A stretch of DNA of 64,000 bases, taken from the NCBI RefSeq assembly GCF_902833085.1, contig NZ_CADFEB010000003.1, forward strand, positions 186,001 to 250,000, read 5' to 3'. The stretch's first letter is position 1. The number at the start of each line of letters is the position of its first letter. The stretch comes from Burkholderia ubonensis. GTDB lineage: Bacteria > Pseudomonadota > Gammaproteobacteria > Burkholderiales > Burkholderiaceae. Position numbers and translations under genes: made by a program. Of this stretch, positions 60,424 through 64,000 are shown in pieces. The notes under the pieces are model-generated. The model had not been told where the DNA came from. It was given only the letters and a program-made list of their open reading frames with translations, and searched no databases.

Positions 60424-61794
60424 ATGGAAGGTTTAGTCGAAAATACCGCCGCATTGCCGAAATCGACGATGCGCGAGGCGTTGAAGATCTCGCTGCCGAT
60501 CATGATCTCGCAGTTCGTCGTGATGATCGGCGGCTTCGTCAGCAACCTGCTGCTGTCGCGCGTCGACGCCACGACGTTCGCGGCCGGCCTGCTCATCAAC
60601 TCGGTGCAGATGCTGCTGATGACGGTGGTGTTCGGCATGCTGTTCGCGCTGAGCCCGCTGATCGGCCACGTGAAGGGCGAAGGGCGCGAGCCGGAGCGGA
60701 TCGGCCACCTGTTCTCGGCGGCGCTCGTGGTCGCGATGCTGCTGTGCGTGCCGACCATCGTCGCGCTGCTGTTCATGGGCCCGATCCTCACGGCGCTGCA
60801 CCAGCCGCCCGAGCTCGTCCGCGCCTGCATCGGCTTCTTCCGCATCTACGTCTATTCGCTGCCGGCGGTCGGCATCATCTCGGTGTGCGTGCAACTGCTG
60901 CTCGGCATCCTGAAGCAGGCGCTCGTGCTGCTCTACAGCCTGTGCAGCCTGCTGCTGACGACGCTGCTCGGCTACCTGCTGATCTTCGGCAAGTTCGGCT
61001 TGCCGGCGCTCGGCCTCGACGGTCTTGCGTGGGCGCAGTCGATCACGGCCTGGGCCGCGGCGCTGGTGCTAGGCGGCTTCGTGCTGACCCACGGCAGCCA
61101 TCGTCCGTACGGACTGCTTGCGATGCGCGGCGAGCCGGTCAGGCAGGGGGTGACGCGCATCGTCAAGGTCGGGTTTCCGATTTCGGTGCAGATGGGCAAC
61201 GAGATCCTGTCGTTCTTCGTGACGACGGTCATGGTCGGCTGGCTCGGCATCGCCGCGCTGAACGTGCAGCAGGTCGCGACGCGCTACCTGCTGCTGCTCG
61301 TGATCCCGATCGTCGGCCTGTCGCAGGCGGCCACCGTCGTATCGAGCCGGCACTTCGGCGGCGGGCGGCTCGGCGCCGTGAAGCAGGTGGGCGATGCCTA
61401 CACGCGCATGGGCGTGGTCTATTCGCTGATCGTGCTCGCCGCGTTCGCGCTGGCGCCGAGCCTGTTCGTGCGCGTGTTCGTCGCCGACACGCCGGAGAAC
61501 GCGGGCATCTATCACACGCTGTCCATCATCCTCGTGCTGATCGCGATCGGGCAGATCTTCGACGCCGCGCGCAATACGCTGACGGGCGCGCTGCGCGGCC
61601 TGCAGGACACCAAGTTCCCGATGAAGGTCAGCATGATCCTGATCTGGCCGGTGGGCGTGCCGCTCGCCTACGTGATGGGATTCACGCTCGATTGGGGCCT
61701 CGTCGGCATCACCGTCGCGCACGACATCGTCATGGTGATCGGCGCGGCGATCCTCTGGCAGCGCTGGAGAAACCGCTTCCCGCGACACGGCTGA
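60424..61794 (+). CDS. MATE-family multidrug efflux pump
   Basis: The 456-residue protein is almost entirely hydrophobic, with about twelve membrane segments in two repeated halves. Typical MATE signatures are visible, for example the N-terminal ALKISLPIMISQFVVM and the mid-protein KVGFPISVQMGNEILSF, which mirror each other as the starts of the two bundles. It exports cationic drugs or metabolites by ion exchange. The ATG at 60424 has AGGG about 10 nt upstream. It points away from the cluster and has no clear functional tie to it. Confidence 0.85.
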   Translation: MEGLVENTAALPKSTMREALKISLPIMISQFVVMIGGFVSNLLLSRVDATTFAAGLLINSVQMLLMTVVFGMLFALSPLIGHVKGEGREPERIGHLFSAALVVAMLLCVPTIVALLFMGPILTALHQPPELVRACIGFFRIYVYSLPAVGIISVCVQLLLGILKQALVLLYSLCSLLLTTLLGYLLIFGKFGLPALGLDGLAWAQSITAWAAALVLGGFVLTHGSHRPYGLLAMRGEPVRQGVTRIVKVGFPISVQMGNEILSFFVTTVMVGWLGIAALNVQQVATRYLLLLVIPIVGLSQAATVVSSRHFGGGRLGAVKQVGDAYTRMGVVYSLIVLAAFALAPSLFVRVFVADTPENAGIYHTLSIILVLIAIGQIFDAARNTLTGALRGLQDTKFPMKVSMILIWPVGVPLAYVMGFTLDWGLVGITVAHDIVMVIGAAILWQRWRNRFPRHG

Positions 61795-61874
61795 CCGCCG
61801 TCGCCGCGCACCGCGCGGATCGTCGCCGGGCGCCGGGCATGTCGTCCGGCCGTGGAGGCTCACTGGAGGCATCT

Positions 61875-63890
61875 ATGGCAACGAAATCGACGCTTGCGGG
61901 CGTCGCGATACGGCTCGCCGCGCTGCTCGGCGGCGTCCTCACGAGCGGCGCGTCGCAGGCGGCGCCCGGCTACGGCGGCGAGGTCGAATGGCCGCACTAC
62001 GCGGCCGATCAGGCCGCGTCGAAATACCTGCCGGTCGACCGCATCAACCCGGGCAACGTTCATCGCCTGGTCCAGAAGTGGGTGTGGGAGTCGCCCGACA
62101 ACGCGATCGTCGCGCAGGCGAACGCGGGCGGCATGAAACTATGGCCGAATGCGAACGAGGCGACGCCGCTGATGGCGGGCGGCCGGCTCTACGTGATCAC
62201 GTCGCTCAGCGAGATCGCCGCGATCGACGCGGCCACCGGCAAGACGCTGTGGGTCTTCAACCCGAAGAGCTACCTGGCCGCCGACGGCGTCACCTTCGCC
62301 TATCCGCCGAACATCGGCTTCGTCCAGCGCGGCGTGTCGTACTGGAAGCACGGCGACGTCGAACGGATCTTCTTCGCGACCGGCAGTGCGCTGCTGATCG
62401 CGCTCGACGCGCGCACCGGCAAGCCCGACAGCACGTTCGGCAGCGGCGGCGTGGTCGACCTGAAGCAGGACCTGCGCCGCAGCGTGTCGCAGACGCTGTA
62501 CGGCATGAGCTCGCCGCCGATCGTGTGCGGCGGCGCCGTGATCGTCGGCTCGAACATCCTCGATTTCCCGCTCGCGCAGCCGATGGCGCCGGGCGACGTG
62601 CGCGGCTTCGACCCGCGCACCGGCCAGTTGCTGTGGACCTTCCACACGGTGCCGGAGAACGGCGAAACGGGCGCGTCCACCTGGGTCGCGAACGACAACG
62701 TGAGCAGCGGCGGCGCGAACGTCTGGGCGCCGATGAGCTGCGACGGCGAGTCGGGCATCGTCTACCTGCCGGTCAGCACGCCGTCGAACGACTACTACGG
62801 CGGCAAGCGGGCCGGCGACGGCTGGTTCGGCGACAGCCTGGTCGCGCTGCGCGGGCGCACCGGCAAGCTGGTCTGGAACTACCAGCTGATCCACCACGGG
62901 CTGTGGGACTACGATCCGCCCGCGGCGCCGACGCTGTTCGACGTGCGGCGCGACGGCCGGCTCGTGAAGGCGGTCGCGCAGGTCTCGAAGCAGGGCTTCG
63001 TGTACGTGTTCGACCGCACCAGCGGCAAGCCGGTCTGGCCGATCGTCGAGCGGCCGGCGCCGCCGTCGACGCTGCCCACCGAGGCGGTGTCGCCCACCCA
63101 GCCGACGCCCACCCGGCCCTTGCCGTTCGACCGGCAGGGCGTCACCGACGACGACCTGATCGACTTCACGCCGGCGCTGCGCGCCGAGGCGCGCGCCACC
63201 GTCGCGAAATACGTGCACGGGCCGCTCTACACGCCGCCGTCGGTCGACCAGACGGCCACGGGCGGCACGCAGGGCACGCTGATGATGCCGGGCAACGTCG
63301 GCGGCAGCAGCTGGGCGGGCGCCGCGTACAGCCCCGAGACGGGCTACCTGTACGTGCCGTCGGTGACCAAGCCGTCCGTGATCGGGCTGTTCCCGTTCTC
63401 GACGGAAACCTATGCCGGCGTGCCGCAGATGCTGAAGATGCCCGACGGCCTGCCGATCTCGAAGCCGCCGTACGGCCGGCTGACGGCGATCGACATGCGC
63501 ACCGGCGACCACGTCTGGATGCGCCCCGTCGGCCGCGGCCCGGTCGACCATCCCGCACTCGCGGGGCTCAGGCTCGGGCCGCTGGGGTGGGATCGCCGCA
63601 GCTTCTTCATCGCGACCAGCGGCCTGCTGTTCGGCACGCAGGAAGGGATCGTCACCGCGAACCCGACGCAACTGAGCCGCACCACCACGCTGAACCTGAT
63701 CAAGAACGACGACGCGTACCTGTGGGCGCTCGACCCGCGCACCGGCCGGACGCTGCTCGAATTGCCGATGCGGTACGGCAACGCGTCGGGCTCGCCGATG
63801 ACTTACGTCACCGACGACCGGCAATACATCGTGGTGCCCGTCGGCGGCGGCGGGAATCCCGCGCGGCTGGTTGCATACGGTTTGCCCTGA
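61875..63890 (+). CDS. PQQ-type quinoprotein dehydrogenase (periplasmic beta-propeller)
   Basis: The 671-residue protein has a signal peptide (MATKST...GASQA/APG, about residue 30). A propeller follows built of repeated 'A-x-D-A-x-T-G-K/R-x-L/V-W' blades (for example DAATGKTLWVF, DPRTGQLLWTF and RGRTGKLVWNY), the PQQ-binding repeat. The opening VEWPHYAADQAASKYLPVDRINPGNV is like membrane glucose/alcohol dehydrogenases, but there is no membrane anchor and no C-terminal cytochrome c domain (no CxxCH). Substrate unknown. GGAGG lies 5 nt before the ATG at 61875. It ends 23 nt before the next start, suggesting an operon. Confidence 0.85.
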   Translation: MATKSTLAGVAIRLAALLGGVLTSGASQAAPGYGGEVEWPHYAADQAASKYLPVDRINPGNVHRLVQKWVWESPDNAIVAQANAGGMKLWPNANEATPLMAGGRLYVITSLSEIAAIDAATGKTLWVFNPKSYLAADGVTFAYPPNIGFVQRGVSYWKHGDVERIFFATGSALLIALDARTGKPDSTFGSGGVVDLKQDLRRSVSQTLYGMSSPPIVCGGAVIVGSNILDFPLAQPMAPGDVRGFDPRTGQLLWTFHTVPENGETGASTWVANDNVSSGGANVWAPMSCDGESGIVYLPVSTPSNDYYGGKRAGDGWFGDSLVALRGRTGKLVWNYQLIHHGLWDYDPPAAPTLFDVRRDGRLVKAVAQVSKQGFVYVFDRTSGKPVWPIVERPAPPSTLPTEAVSPTQPTPTRPLPFDRQGVTDDDLIDFTPALRAEARATVAKYVHGPLYTPPSVDQTATGGTQGTLMMPGNVGGSSWAGAAYSPETGYLYVPSVTKPSVIGLFPFSTETYAGVPQMLKMPDGLPISKPPYGRLTAIDMRTGDHVWMRPVGRGPVDHPALAGLRLGPLGWDRRSFFIATSGLLFGTQEGIVTANPTQLSRTTTLNLIKNDDAYLWALDPRTGRTLLELPMRYGNASGSPMTYVTDDRQYIVVPVGGGGNPARLVAYGLP

Positions 63891-63913
63891 AGCCTGTTAC
63901 GAAGGAGGACATC

Positions 63914-64000
63914 GTGCTGACCACCAAGTCACGTACCCACGTTCGACCCGAGTTGTCGCTGTTGCTGCGTTCGCTCGGATCGCGCCTGGCGCAGGCGCGC
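63914..64000 (+). CDS. Unidentified gene, 3' end beyond the window
   Basis: Only the first 29 codons are visible (GTG start; reads MLTTKSRTHVRPELS...). A strong AAGGAGG lies 5 nt upstream of the GTG, which makes a real start likely. It follows the quinoprotein gene by 23 nt and is probably in the same operon. Too little is present to name it. Confidence 0.6.
   Translation, partial: MLTTKSRTHVRPELSLLLRSLGSRLAQAR

Noticed and set aside
1..64000. CRISPR arrays, tRNA/rRNA genes, transposases or integrase genes
   Set aside because: None of these was recognised on either strand. The repeats present are gene and domain duplications, not arrays or insertion-sequence ends.

Overview
The window looks like a piece of a Burkholderia cepacia complex genome (high GC, Burkholderia-type antifungal pathways). 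It is dominated by one very large minus-strand biosynthetic cluster of about 52 kb (5802-58266). The domain order of that cluster matches the hybrid PKS-NRPS for the occidiofungin/burkholdine (xylocandin, cepacidine) family of antifungal glycolipopeptides. The species cannot be named from sequence alone.

Left flank (1-5788): the 3' end of a pyrrolnitrin operon (prnC truncated by the window edge, then prnD). Next come two near-identical 86-residue peptides with a double-glycine leader-like N-terminus. Each sits in a duplicated block of about 660 bp, and the two blocks bracket a gene for a secreted cysteine-rich protein. A BON-domain protein gene follows, with a consensus -10 box upstream.

Cluster (5802-58266, all minus strand, read right to left): UDP-xylose synthase, diaminobutyrate aminotransferase and SyrP-like hydroxylase (supply and tailoring); FAAL-ACP-KS-decayed AT-DH N-half; luciferase-like monooxygenase-DH C-half-KR-ACP; KS-dead AT-KR-ACP-KS-AT-ACP-aminotransferase-C-A(Ser)-T-C; a CmlA-like beta-hydroxylase; hemiC-A(Tyr-like)-T-E; C-A(Dab-like)-T-E-C-A(unassigned)-T-C; hemiC-A(Asn)-T-C-A(Ser)-T-E-C-T-TE; a GT25 glycosyltransferase; two small genes (one a YbaK-type deacylase); and a cyclic-peptide ABC exporter. 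Colinear reading predicts a C12 starter plus three malonyl units, giving a C18 3-amino-5,6,7-trihydroxy acid. The peptide would then be Ser, (beta-OH)Tyr, Dab, X (Gly expected), Asn, Ser and a last residue (Asn expected) loaded without a local A domain. Most adjacent synthase genes overlap by 4 nt (ATGA/GTGA), so they are probably transcribed and translated together.

Right flank (58590-64000): DUF2239 protein and LysE-type exporter (minus), then divergently a MATE efflux pump, a PQQ-type quinoprotein and the first codons of another gene (plus). No tRNA, rRNA, CRISPR array, insertion sequence or LuxR-type regulator was recognised. The absence of regulator genes beside the cluster is itself notable.
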